Shown here: piece by piece, positions 1-7,488 of the stretch
How positions within the stretch are numbered: position 1 is the first letter of the stretch
Layout of the letters: every line of letters starts with the position of its first letter
Source: an uncultured Novosphingobium sp.
GTDB taxonomy: Bacteria; Pseudomonadota; Alphaproteobacteria; Sphingomonadales; Sphingomonadaceae
Length of the DNA: 9,529 bases
Assembly (NCBI GenBank): GCA_937860195.1
Contig: CALMBN010000053.1
Span: 1-9,529 of the forward strand
Direction of reading: 5' to 3'
The notes under the pieces: generated by a model
Told to the model about the DNA's origin: nothing
The model's input: only the letters and a program-made list of their open reading frames with translations
The model's database searches: none
Program-made: the position numbers and the translations under genes

Positions 1-309
<309 letters not shown>

Positions 310-634
310 GTGTCCCAATCAGACCAGCACGGACCGAAGCCCGCTAACTGACTTAATTGAATTTAAGGAGCCATTAACTGCACTTAATTCAAACGTATGG
401 TTACGTAAGGACATGTACAGGTAACGACTTAATTAACCGGTATCCGGAGCCTTAAAGCCCCCGGACCGGGCGCCGTCGCCCACATGTCCCTTCATCTAAA
501 CCAACAATGTCAAAGAGCCGCCAACAAAACGAGGCGGACAACAAAGGCTCCCCGATTTTGATACCGGGGGACTGTTGTCCGTGCTATGTGGCGACCGTTC
601 TGAGTGCTGATGTTTCGCAGCACCCCGTCCGGTG
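310..634 (-). promoter_or_regulatory. rRNA operon leader (pre-16S 5' region) with several hairpins
   Basis: This stretch lies between the probable rrn promoter and the mature 16S 5' end and holds no plausible gene. On the transcribed (minus) strand it can form several simple hairpins. One has a perfect 6-bp stem, GTGCTG/CAGCAC at 604-609 and 618-623, with an 8-nt loop. Another pairs CCCCG with CGGGG (550-554 and 565-569). A third pairs GGGCG with CGCCC (468-472 and 477-481). An 8-bp inverted repeat, GGACATGT (409-416) and ACATGTCC (482-489), could close a larger leader domain around the third. The 8-mer ACTTAATT occurs three times (351-358, 382-389, 427-434) in the part nearest 16S. Leaders of rRNA operons are known to carry antitermination and RNase III processing signals; which structures here serve these roles is inferred. 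Confidence 0.75.
508..537 (-). promoter_or_regulatory. rrn antitermination signal: boxB-like hairpin followed by boxA
   Basis: On the minus strand, GCTCTTTGACA (complement of 508-518) matches the conserved rrn boxA core, which binds the NusB/NusE antitermination complex. Immediately upstream in the transcript is a perfect 5-bp stem (533-537 with 518-522) and a 10-nt loop, in the position expected for boxB. The boxB-then-boxA order is the one known from rRNA leaders. The stem abuts and slightly overlaps the boxA core. The boxA call is strong; the boxB function is inferred from position. Confidence 0.75.
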
Positions 635-641
635 ACCGGGC

Positions 642-694
642 CTCTAAGCATGTCGTCTGAGTCGGTCAACGACTTTTTGCAATTTTATTTCAAT
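642..694 (-). promoter_or_regulatory. Probable rRNA operon promoter with UP-like A/T tract
   Basis: On the minus strand a TTGACC -35 element (complement of 664-669) is followed after 16 bp by TTAGAG (complement of 642-647), which is preceded by TGC as in an extended -10. Directly upstream of the -35 lies an A/T-rich tract (about 673-694), which resembles an UP element of strong rRNA promoters and stands out in GC-rich DNA. Transcription would start near 634-636, giving a leader of about 325 nt. The placement upstream of boxA and 16S supports the call. A TAGAGG -10 with 17-bp spacing is an alternative reading. Confidence 0.55.
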
Positions 695-1018
695 CGCCCC
701 GGAACCCGCAGAATTGCGCGGTTTGTGAATGTCAGTCGATCACGCTGGGGAGCGAATCGAACAAATTCCGGTAACTTTTCATGTGGGTTTCAGGCTGAAA
801 TTGGGCTTCGCAGCGTCGATTTCCGGGAATTTCCTGTTATTTCGCGGGCTGACTGACCGAGTGGGATTGGGGCAGTCGAGCCTTGCCTGCCCCGCGCCTC
901 GCTGCATTCGCAGTCGATTTTCACATCCGCCTGGCAGGCGTGAACACGCTTGAGCCTGCCGGGAATTTCTGGCCCGCGTAAGGCGATGATTAACGCCCCT
1001 TAGCTATAGCCTTTTTGC
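695..1018. other. Intergenic region between divergent rrn operon and glycosyltransferase gene
   Basis: No convincing gene is seen here. Two short open frames (about 74 codons each, starting at 632 and 729) lack a ribosome binding site and recognisable composition; the first also begins inside the rrn promoter. The only clear structure is the inverted repeat at 930-963. Just before the first plus-strand gene there is a TATAGC-like -10 candidate at 1005-1010, without a good -35. Confidence 0.6.
930..963. repeat. 10-bp inverted repeat upstream of the glycosyltransferase gene
   Basis: CCTGGCAGGC (930-939) pairs with GCCTGCCGGG (954-963) over 10 bp with a single G-T pair, leaving a 14-nt loop. 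Within the same region GCGTG-AA-CACGC (938-949) is a second, mutually exclusive short palindrome. There is no T-tract on either side typical of an intrinsic terminator. The repeat could be an operator, a transcription barrier between the rrn promoter region and the plus-strand gene, or part of the 5' untranslated region. The function is unknown. Confidence 0.5.
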
Positions 1019-2050
1019 ATGTCTGAGGTCGCATCTTCCTCCAAACCTTCCGCGCGCCCTCGGGCCGCAATCATCGTTCCTGCCTATGGCGTGGCGCATC
1101 TGGTCGGCGAGGCACTCGATTCAGTGCTGGCGCAGACGATGCCCGATTGGGAATGCGTGGTCGTTGACGATGGCGCGCCGGACGATGTCGCCGGCGCTGT
1201 TGCGCCCTACTTGTCCGACCCCCGCATCCGGTTACTCGCCACCGCTAACGGTGGGGTCGGCGCGGCGCGGAACCGCGCGATCGCGGCCACAACCGCTCCG
1301 TTCGTAGTCCTGCTTGACGGAGATGACCGGTTGAGACCCGATTACCTCGCGCGCACGGTGGCGCGGATGGAGGGCGATCCCACGCTTTGCCTCTCCACAG
1401 TCAACGCGCTGATCTTTGGCGCGGTCCCGCACGAGCGGCTGTGCTTCGAAGGCAAGCAAGGTGGTAGCGACGGGCTGCACGGGACCTTGGCCGAAGTGCT
1501 CGACCGCAGCTTCGGGGTCTATATCGGCACCACTTTTCGTCGTAGCGAGTTCGACAAGACCAGCGGGTTTGATGCCACCTTCACCCATTGTGAGGATTTC
1601 GACATGTGGGTCCGCCTGATGCAGCTGGGTGGGCGCGCGGGTTATGTCGACCAGGTGCTTGGCGAGTACCGGGTCCGCGCCAATTCCGCCTCGGCCAGCC
1701 GGGAAAAGATGCTTCGCGGCAATTTGCGGGTTTATGACAAGGCGCTCGCCAGCTTGCCGCCCGCCTCACCCGAATGGGCCTTGGCGAACCGGCTTGCCCA
1801 GGAAACCCGCCAGGCTATCGATTTCGAACATGCGATGGACCGGGTAATCGATGGTGACACTGCCGGAGGGCTTGCTGCGTTGCGCAAGGCCAAGGCCGAA
1901 GTCGGCGGACCGGTCTGGTCGCTTGCCTTCGCATTGTGGAGCGTGATTCCAGTACTGGCCCGCCCGATGCTGGCCTGGCGCCGCCGTGCACACACCCGGG
2001 GTGGCAGCGAGGGAAGCTTGCGCAATCAGCTGACGAGCCCATCGCTGTGA
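1019..2050 (+). CDS. GT2-family glycosyltransferase
   Basis: A 343-residue inverting GT-A glycosyltransferase (Glycos_transf_2 type), expected to transfer an activated sugar onto a polysaccharide or lipid-linked acceptor at the cytoplasmic face of the inner membrane. The N-terminal strand IIVPAYG (18-24) and VDDG (49-52) form the nucleotide-binding part. NGGVGAARN (77-85) and the metal-binding DGDD (100-103) follow. CEDFDMW (191-197) holds the likely catalytic acidic residue. The C-terminal part (about 240-343) is helical, with a hydrophobic stretch near 305-320 that may touch the membrane, and a basic end. There is no Shine-Dalgarno sequence before the ATG, and a TATAGC element lies about 9 bp upstream, so the message may be leaderless. 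The stop overlaps the start of the flippase gene by four bases (GTGA), implying translational coupling. Acceptor and donor sugar cannot be told from sequence. Confidence 0.9.
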   Translation: MSEVASSSKPSARPRAAIIVPAYGVAHLVGEALDSVLAQTMPDWECVVVDDGAPDDVAGAVAPYLSDPRIRLLATANGGVGAARNRAIAATTAPFVVLLDGDDRLRPDYLARTVARMEGDPTLCLSTVNALIFGAVPHERLCFEGKQGGSDGLHGTLAEVLDRSFGVYIGTTFRRSEFDKTSGFDATFTHCEDFDMWVRLMQLGGRAGYVDQVLGEYRVRANSASASREKMLRGNLRVYDKALASLPPASPEWALANRLAQETRQAIDFEHAMDRVIDGDTAGGLAALRKAKAEVGGPVWSLAFALWSVIPVLARPMLAWRRRAHTRGGSEGSLRNQLTSPSL

Positions 2051-3513
2051 GCCTTGCGGGCAAGGTCACGGTCGAAGACAGCCAATTGCGCAGTCAGGTT
2101 CGCAGCGCCGTGTTCTGGCGCTCTGGGACCCAGATCATCAGTCAGCTGATTGCCTGGGGTTCGACCTTTCTGGTTCTGCGGCTGCTGCCACTGTCGGACT
2201 ATGGTCTGTTCGCGATGACTTCGACCGTGATGGTCATGCTGAGCTTGCTCAACGGTTACGCCTTTGCCAATGGCGCGATCCAGGACAAGGACTTCAGCGA
2301 GCAACGACTGCGCCAGCTGTTCGGGATCCTGATTCTGATCAACGGCGCCTTGGCGCTGATCCAGGTGCTGCTCGCTCCCGTAGTGGCGGCCTATTATGGT
2401 GAGCCACGAGTGGCTGACATGTTGCGGGTGCAGTGCCTGCTGTATCTGGCTAATCCGTTCCTGGCGATGGGCTATGCCGTGCTCTCGCGAAAGTTGGACT
2501 TTCGCCATCAGGCCCAGGTCAACATGGGATCAGCTATGCTTGGCGCGGTTACCGCGCTTGCTGGCGCAGTGTCGGGATGGGGGGTGTGGACGCTGGTAGT
2601 GGCCCCACTGGTCACCTTTATCACTCGCGCAATCGGGATGACCCTTGCCGCCAAGGCGTGGATCAAACCCAGCTTCAATTTCCGGGGGGCGAAGTATCTC
2701 GCCGACTATGGCGGGATCGTGATGGGCGGGCAGCTTTTCTGGTTTCTTCAGACCCAGGCCGATATCGTGATCGCCGGGCGCGCGTTGGGGGTTGAGGAGC
2801 TGGGACTCTACACCGTCGCGCTGTTCCTCGCGCAGATCTTCGTCAACAAGGTGGTCCCGCCGCTCAACGAAGTGGCGTTTTCCACCTACGCCCGGATTCA
2901 GCACGATCCGAGCGCGATTTCGAGCGGATTCCTCAAATCGGTCCGGGTGATAATGCTGCTGGCAATGCCGTTCTGTCTGGGTATGGCGGCCACTGCCGAG
3001 CCATTGGTCGGGATCATGCTGGGTGAAGACAAGGCGGCGGCTGCCCCGGTGGTAGCATTGCTGGCCCTGGCGATGCCGTTCATGACCCTGCACGTGCTGT
3101 TTGCGCCAGCCACAAATGCGCGCGGTCGGCCCGGTATTTCGACCCGGGCTTCAATCTTTGGCGCAGTCCTGATGCCACTCAGCTATCTCGCCGGAGTGCA
3201 ATGGAGCGTGGTCGGTCTGGGAGCGGCGTGGCTGATGTCCTATCCGATCCTGACCGCCGTCTCGGCGGCGTGGTCGCTGCCGGTGATCGGGGTCAAGCCG
3301 GGCGAGCTGATTGCCGCACTGCGCCCGCCGGTTCTGGCTGGGCTGGCGATGGCTTTGGGCGTGCTGCTGCTGGACAGCATTCTGGCGGAGTTGCCGCAAA
3401 TTGGCCGGTTAGCCATATTGGTGGCTGCTGGCGGTGCGATCTACGGGGGCTGGCTGCTGACCTTTTCCCGCGAGCGGCTGGAAGAAGTTATCGACCTGTT
3501 GCTGAAACGCTGA
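2047..3513 (+). CDS. Wzx/WzxC-like polysaccharide flippase (lipopolysaccharide biosynthesis protein)
   Basis: A 488-residue integral membrane protein of the oligosaccharide flippase group (Polysacc_synt type, MOP superfamily), which moves lipid-linked sugar units across the inner membrane. The length is usual for the family, and hydrophobic segments run throughout, about 12 or more. Family-like features include the N-terminal amphipathic SAVFWRSGTQIISQ followed by the first membrane span, LLPLSDYGLFAM, and the central GLYTVALFLAQ and VVPPLNEVAFSTYARIQ region typical of WzxC-like proteins. I chose the GTG at 2047 because it overlaps the glycosyltransferase stop and leaves a normal N-terminus. 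The frame stays open to an ATG at 1936, but that would overlap the upstream gene by 115 bases and add 37 low-complexity residues. Together with the glycosyltransferase this makes a minimal surface-polysaccharide module; no polymerase gene is in the window. Confidence 0.88.
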   Translation: MSLAGKVTVEDSQLRSQVRSAVFWRSGTQIISQLIAWGSTFLVLRLLPLSDYGLFAMTSTVMVMLSLLNGYAFANGAIQDKDFSEQRLRQLFGILILINGALALIQVLLAPVVAAYYGEPRVADMLRVQCLLYLANPFLAMGYAVLSRKLDFRHQAQVNMGSAMLGAVTALAGAVSGWGVWTLVVAPLVTFITRAIGMTLAAKAWIKPSFNFRGAKYLADYGGIVMGGQLFWFLQTQADIVIAGRALGVEELGLYTVALFLAQIFVNKVVPPLNEVAFSTYARIQHDPSAISSGFLKSVRVIMLLAMPFCLGMAATAEPLVGIMLGEDKAAAAPVVALLALAMPFMTLHVLFAPATNARGRPGISTRASIFGAVLMPLSYLAGVQWSVVGLGAAWLMSYPILTAVSAAWSLPVIGVKPGELIAALRPPVLAGLAMALGVLLLDSILAELPQIGRLAILVAAGGAIYGGWLLTFSRERLEEVIDLLLKR

Positions 3514-3515
3514 AA

Positions 3516-3544
3516 TGTGAGGGGCCTGACCCCAGGCCGTCACA
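3516..3544 (+). terminator. Terminator-like hairpin just after the flippase gene (no U-tract)
   Basis: Three bases after the flippase stop codon, TGTGA (3516-3520) and GGCCTG (3523-3528) pair with CAGGCC (3533-3538) and TCACA (3540-3544). This gives an 11-bp stem with a small 2x1 internal loop and an ACCC terminal loop. The position suits a transcript end or an mRNA-stabilising 3' structure. A run of T is missing downstream, so intrinsic termination would be weak; Rho dependence or a 3'-end stabilising role is equally possible. Confidence 0.45.
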
Positions 3545-3619
3545 AGTAGCCAATCGACCAGCGCCATGGCCTTCCCTTCTTTGCAGTGCTAGGTTTCTAG
3601 CGGAGAGAGGAGCCACGCC

Positions 3620-4534
3620 ATGTCGCTCAACCCGCTGCTTTTGCCATTTGTCGCGTTGCTCGCCAGCATGCCGATTGTTGTTGGGCAGGATGGCACCCAG
3701 CAAGCCGCCGAAATTGACGTCATCCAGACCAAGGATGACAAGTTCGCCAGGCTGACCGTGCCAGTGCGGATCGGCGCTTTCGGCCCGTTCCAGTTCATGA
3801 TCGACACCGGATCTCAGAACACCGTGATTTCAACTGGGGTCGCCAGCACCATCGGTGTGCCGATCGGCAACAAGGTCAAAGTGATCGGCGTAGCCGGGAG
3901 CGAAATGGTCGATACGGTCGAGATCGATGAGATCATGCTTGGCCGCCGGTCCTATTATGGGGTGCTTTCTCCGCTGCTCGAACGGGCTGACATCGGCGCT
4001 GACGGGATCATCGGGCTCGACAGTTTGCAAGGCCAGCGGGTCCAGATCGACTTCAAAAAGGGCGTGATGGCGGTGGCCGACGCCAAGTCACTCGGCGGCA
4101 ATCGCGGCTTTGAAATCGTCGTCACCGCCCGGCGCCGGTCAGGTCAGTTGATCATGACCAATGCAGTGGTCGATGGCATCAAGGTGCAGGTCGTGATCGA
4201 CACCGGTTCCGACACGTCGATCGGCAACCGCGCGCTCCAGCGTCAGCTTTCCAAGCGCGGGATGCAAGGCACGACGACCCTCAAATCAGTCACTGGACAG
4301 ACGATCACCGCCGATATCGGTGTCGCCAAACGGCTGCAGATCCAGGATGCCGTATTTGGCAATGTGCTGATCGCCTATGCGGATTCGCCGCATTTTGCCG
4401 CGCTCGGTCTGGACAAGGAGCCTTCGCTGTTCCTTGGCATGCGCGATCTGCGCCAGCTTGACCGGATCGCGATCGATTTCAGCACTCGCAAGATCTATTT
4501 CGATCTGCCGAGCACGGCCTTGAAATATCGCTGA
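3620..4534 (+). CDS. Exported retropepsin-like aspartic protease with two DTGS lobes
   Basis: A 304-residue protein with two retroviral-type aspartic protease repeats (Asp_protease_2-like). Lobe one has FMIDTGS (59-65, catalytic Asp62) and a GIIGLD flap/loop segment (129-134). Lobe two has VVIDTGS (191-197, Asp194) and ends with FLGMRDL and a final IDFSTRKIYFDL strand. Retropepsins usually dimerise to bring two DTG aspartates together; here one chain supplies both, as in pepsins, so it may work as a monomer. The N-terminus has a hydrophobic stretch (5-21) ending near VVG-Q, which could be a cleavable signal peptide or an anchor, although it lacks the usual positive charges. A strong ribosome binding site (GAGAGAGGAG, 3603-3612) lies 7 bases before the ATG. 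The gene stands between two hairpin regions, suggesting its own transcript or a readthrough unit. The likely location is the periplasm; the substrate is unknown. Confidence 0.85.
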   Translation: MSLNPLLLPFVALLASMPIVVGQDGTQQAAEIDVIQTKDDKFARLTVPVRIGAFGPFQFMIDTGSQNTVISTGVASTIGVPIGNKVKVIGVAGSEMVDTVEIDEIMLGRRSYYGVLSPLLERADIGADGIIGLDSLQGQRVQIDFKKGVMAVADAKSLGGNRGFEIVVTARRRSGQLIMTNAVVDGIKVQVVIDTGSDTSIGNRALQRQLSKRGMQGTTTLKSVTGQTITADIGVAKRLQIQDAVFGNVLIAYADSPHFAALGLDKEPSLFLGMRDLRQLDRIAIDFSTRKIYFDLPSTALKYR

Positions 4535-4574
4535 CAACCGCTGGATTGACCTGGCCTTTGGTTGAACGGGGCAG

Positions 4575-4602
4575 GCCGCCCTTTCTTTTCGGCGGCACCG
4601 CC
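4575..4602 (+). promoter_or_regulatory. Two competing hairpins just upstream of the ABC exporter gene
   Basis: GCCGCC (4575-4580) pairs with GGCGGC (4591-4596) around a pyrimidine loop, CTTTCTTTTC. The same GGCGG (4591-4595) can instead fold onto CCGCC (4598-4602), although with a very tight loop. The ATG of the exporter follows only four bases later and has no clear Shine-Dalgarno sequence. The structure could affect translation initiation or mark the end of the protease transcript. This is a structural observation; the regulatory role is speculative. Confidence 0.3.
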
Positions 4603-4606
4603 CTAA

Positions 4607-6436
4607 ATGGGGCCGATGCCGCCCGATGCCCCTGCCCCTGAAACCAGCGCCCGCCACGATGGCTGGGGCACGCTGCAGCGATTCCTGCCCTACCTGTGGC
4701 CGGCGGATCGCCCCGCGCTAAAGCGCAAGATCGTGCTGGCGGTGCTGCTGGTGCTGGCCAGCAAGTCGATCACGCTATCGCTGCCTTTTGCCTACAAGCT
4801 GGCAGTCGATGCGATGCGCATCCCCGGCCCGGTCGGGTTCCAGATCGCCTTTGCAATGGTGCTCGCCTTCGCGCTTGGTCGATTCACCAGCGTGGTGTTC
4901 GATAATCTGCGCAACATCGTGTTTGAGCGGGTCGGGCAAGAGGCCACGCGTCAGCTGGCGGTCGATACCTTCACCAAGTTGCACAGCCTTTCGATGCGGT
5001 TTCACCTCGCCCGCCGCACGGGTGAGATCACCAAGACCATCGATCGCGGGACCAAGAGCATCGATGTGATGCTCTATTTCATGCTGTTCAACATCGCCCC
5101 GACCGTGATCGAGTTGATCGCGGTGGCGGTGATCTTCTACTTCAGCTTTGGTTGGGGGCTGGTCGCGGCAACCGCAGTTGCAGTGGTCGCCTATGGCGCG
5201 GTGACCCGCTGGATCACCGACTGGCGCAATGCCTTGCGCGAAAAAATGAACCGGCTCGACGGGCAGGCGCTGGCCCGCTCGGTCGATTCGCTGCTGAATT
5301 ATGAAACGGTCAAATACTTCAACGCCGAAGGGCGCGAGGCGCGGCGCTATGAGCAGGCCGCGCAGGAATTTGCCGATGCTGCGGTGAAGAGCGAGAACAG
5401 CCTGGGCCTGCTCAACATCGCACAGGCCCTGATCACCAACCTGCTGTTGGCGGGCGCGATGGCCTATACCGTCTGGGGCTGGATACAGGGCAAGCACACG
5501 GTCGGCGATCTGGTGTTCGTCCAGACCTATCTGATGCAGCTGTTCCGTCCGCTCGACATGCTGGGCATGGTTTACCGGACAATCCGGCAGGGACTGATCG
5601 ACATGGCCGAGATGTTCCGGCTGATGGAAACCCCGGTCGAAGTATCCGATACCCCCGGAGCGCCTGCACTGGTGGTCAGCCACCCGACATTGACTTTTGA
5701 AGATGTGATGTTCGGATATGAACCGGACCGGACCATCCTGAAGGGGCTGAGCTTTGAGGTGCCCGCCGGGCATCAGGTTGCGATTGTCGGCCCATCGGGC
5801 GCGGGGAAAAGCACAATAGCGCGGCTGGTGTTCCGGTTCTATGATCCTTGGTCGGGCCGGATCCTGATCGACGGGCAAGATATCAGGGAAGTGACACAAT
5901 CGAGCCTGCGCGCCGCAGTGGGCATCGTCCCGCAGGATTCGGTGCTGTTCAATGACACCATCGGTTACAACATCGCCTATGGCCGCGACGGCGCGGGCAT
6001 GGCCGAAGTCGAAAGCGCAGCGCGCGGCGCGGCGCTGATGGACCTGATTGGCCGGCTGCCGCAGGGGTTTGAGACCGAAGTTGGCGAACGCGGACTGAAA
6101 CTGTCAGGCGGGGAAAAGCAGCGGGTGGCGATTGCCCGGACGCTGGTCAAGAACCCGCCGATCCTGCTGCTTGATGAAGCCACCTCGGCGCTCGACACCC
6201 GAACCGAACAAGAGATTCTGGCGACACTGCACAGCGTAGCGGAAGGCCGCACCTCGCTCAGCATCGCGCACCGGCTTTCGACCATTGCCGATGCCGACAC
6301 GATCCTGGTGCTGGATGGCGGCGTGCTTGTCGAACAGGGCAGCCACACCAAGCTGCTGGGCCGTGGCGGGCTCTACGCCGAAATGTGGGCGCGGCAGGCT
6401 GAGGCTATGGAAGAACTTGGGGCGGCGGCGGAGTGA
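4607..6436 (+). CDS. atm1: Atm1/ABCB7-type ABC exporter, fused membrane and ATPase domains
   Basis: A 609-residue half-transporter that should homodimerise in the inner membrane. Residues about 35-340 form a six-helix type I exporter domain containing NYETVKYFNAE (231-241), a stretch characteristic of the Atm1/HMT1 group. The ATPase domain has Walker A GPSGAGKST (395-403), Q-loop Gln443, signature LSGGEKQR (499-506), Walker B ILLLDEA (519-525) and H-loop His555, so all catalytic motifs are intact. Length and motifs closely match NaAtm1 of Novosphingobium, which transports glutathione and its metal or thiol conjugates; mitochondrial relatives support cytosolic Fe-S cluster assembly. A heavy-metal or glutathione-conjugate export role is inferred from the family. 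The ATG at 4607 is the first available; a second ATG at 4616 is possible, and neither has a clear ribosome binding site. The stop overlaps the start of the AraC-type regulator by four bases. Confidence 0.93.
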   Translation: MGPMPPDAPAPETSARHDGWGTLQRFLPYLWPADRPALKRKIVLAVLLVLASKSITLSLPFAYKLAVDAMRIPGPVGFQIAFAMVLAFALGRFTSVVFDNLRNIVFERVGQEATRQLAVDTFTKLHSLSMRFHLARRTGEITKTIDRGTKSIDVMLYFMLFNIAPTVIELIAVAVIFYFSFGWGLVAATAVAVVAYGAVTRWITDWRNALREKMNRLDGQALARSVDSLLNYETVKYFNAEGREARRYEQAAQEFADAAVKSENSLGLLNIAQALITNLLLAGAMAYTVWGWIQGKHTVGDLVFVQTYLMQLFRPLDMLGMVYRTIRQGLIDMAEMFRLMETPVEVSDTPGAPALVVSHPTLTFEDVMFGYEPDRTILKGLSFEVPAGHQVAIVGPSGAGKSTIARLVFRFYDPWSGRILIDGQDIREVTQSSLRAAVGIVPQDSVLFNDTIGYNIAYGRDGAGMAEVESAARGAALMDLIGRLPQGFETEVGERGLKLSGGEKQRVAIARTLVKNPPILLLDEATSALDTRTEQEILATLHSVAEGRTSLSIAHRLSTIADADTILVLDGGVLVEQGSHTKLLGRGGLYAEMWARQAEAMEELGAAAE

Positions 6437-7488
6437 TCACGCACAAATTCATCTTGATGGCTAGCGGCGGCACCCTTGCCCTGCTGGCGCTGTGGTCTTG
6501 GCTGCTGTGGCGTGATCACCGGCCAACCTTGGCCGCACGAACCGCGATAGCGATGAACCTGGGCATCGCCAGCTATGTCTACCAGACCACCGGCTGGATC
6601 GAACAAAACAACCTGGAGGGGCTGGTCCTGGGACTATTGGCGCGCAGCACCCCAGCGCTGTTCTGGCTGTTCGCCCGGACCTGGTTCAGCGACCGCACTC
6701 GGCTGGCCCGGTTTGATTTGACCATCATCGGCCTGTTCATGGCCAATTCGCTGGTGATGCATTTCACCTATCAAACCATGAACACGCCGTTCCTGGTCTC
6801 TGGCATAGTATTCCGGGTCGGCATGATTTCGTTCGCGGCGGCGGGTCTGTGGGAGGCCTGGCGCGGGCGAGAAGGCGATCTGATTGAGGCACGGCGGCGT
6901 TTGCGGCTGGCATTGATCTGCGTCGTCGGGGTCTATGTCCTGACGATCGCGCTGGCCGAGATGGCGGTCTATAATGCCGATGCGCCCTATTTGATCATCT
7001 CGCTGATTGGCAGCAGCAGTGTGGTTGCAACGCTGGCCTTTTGCGCTGCGATGTTCGGATCGCGTCAGAGCGATCTGTTCGGACCGCGTGATCGCAGCGC
7101 TGGATCAGCCGCAGAGCTTTCGGTCAGCGATGAACCGTTGGCGGGCCAGCTGCTTGGGCTTATGGATGCCGAGCGGCCCCACCGTGACGAGCGGCTGACC
7201 ATAGCGGCACTGGCACAGCGATTGTCGGTGCAGGAACACCGCTTGCGGCGGCTGGTCAATCGCCAGCTGGGCCATCGCAACTTTGCCCAGTTCCTCAATT
7301 CCTACCGTTTGGCCGAGGTCCGTCAGGCGCTGGCCGACCCGTCCCAGCGCGAGGTTCCGATCCTGACCATCGCACTTGATGCAGGGTTCGGCTCGCTCAG
7401 CCCGTTCAACCGCGCCTTCCGCGAAGCCGAGGGTGTCACTCCCAGCGCGTACCGCACCAAGGCATTGGCTGATTTCGAAATCGGCTAG
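6433..7488 (+). CDS. Membrane-embedded AraC-family transcriptional regulator
   Basis: A 351-residue protein with two parts. The N-terminal half (about 10-208) has roughly seven hydrophobic segments (near 10-26, 37-52, 62-82, 94-112, 120-140, 157-179, 185-208), joined by basic loops such as EARRRLRL (152-159). The C-terminal residues 253-341 are an AraC/XylS-type double helix-turn-helix, including TIAALAQRLSVQEHRLRRLVN and the conserved DAGFGSLSPFNRAFREAEGVTPSAYR end, in which the second recognition helix sits. Such proteins are thought to sense a membrane or external signal and bind DNA from the membrane. The GTG start overlaps the exporter stop (GTGA), so the two are probably co-translated; an in-frame ATG at 6457 is the alternative. 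The overlap suggests the regulator may control, or respond to the activity of, the exporter; nothing in the sequence reveals the ligand. Confidence 0.88.
   Translation: MITHKFILMASGGTLALLALWSWLLWRDHRPTLAARTAIAMNLGIASYVYQTTGWIEQNNLEGLVLGLLARSTPALFWLFARTWFSDRTRLARFDLTIIGLFMANSLVMHFTYQTMNTPFLVSGIVFRVGMISFAAAGLWEAWRGREGDLIEARRRLRLALICVVGVYVLTIALAEMAVYNADAPYLIISLIGSSSVVATLAFCAAMFGSRQSDLFGPRDRSAGSAAELSVSDEPLAGQLLGLMDAERPHRDERLTIAALAQRLSVQEHRLRRLVNRQLGHRNFAQFLNSYRLAEVRQALADPSQREVPILTIALDAGFGSLSPFNRAFREAEGVTPSAYRTKALADFEIG

Noticed and set aside
632..953. Two overlapping open frames of about 74 codons between the rrn promoter and the glycosyltransferase
   Set aside because: No ribosome binding site or recognisable features; the first starts inside the rrn promoter and the second runs into the inverted repeat at 930-963.
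1936..2046. Upstream ATG extension of the flippase
   Set aside because: It would overlap the glycosyltransferase by 115 bases and add residues unlike a flippase N-terminus; the GTG at 2047 gives a normal protein and a GTGA coupling.
2530..3093. 187-codon minus-strand frame opposite the flippase gene
   Set aside because: Hydrophilic low-complexity translation without a family resemblance; shadow of the flippase.
3201..3755. 184-codon plus-strand frame spanning the flippase end and protease start
   Set aside because: It overlaps two well-supported genes in another frame and crosses the intergenic hairpin and the protease ribosome binding site.
4775..5899. Long open frame (374 codons) on the minus strand opposite the ABC exporter
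   Set aside because: Its translation is rich in His, Gln, Asp and Arg with no recognisable domain, as expected for an antisense frame of a GC-rich gene; the plus-strand exporter with all ABC motifs explains the region.
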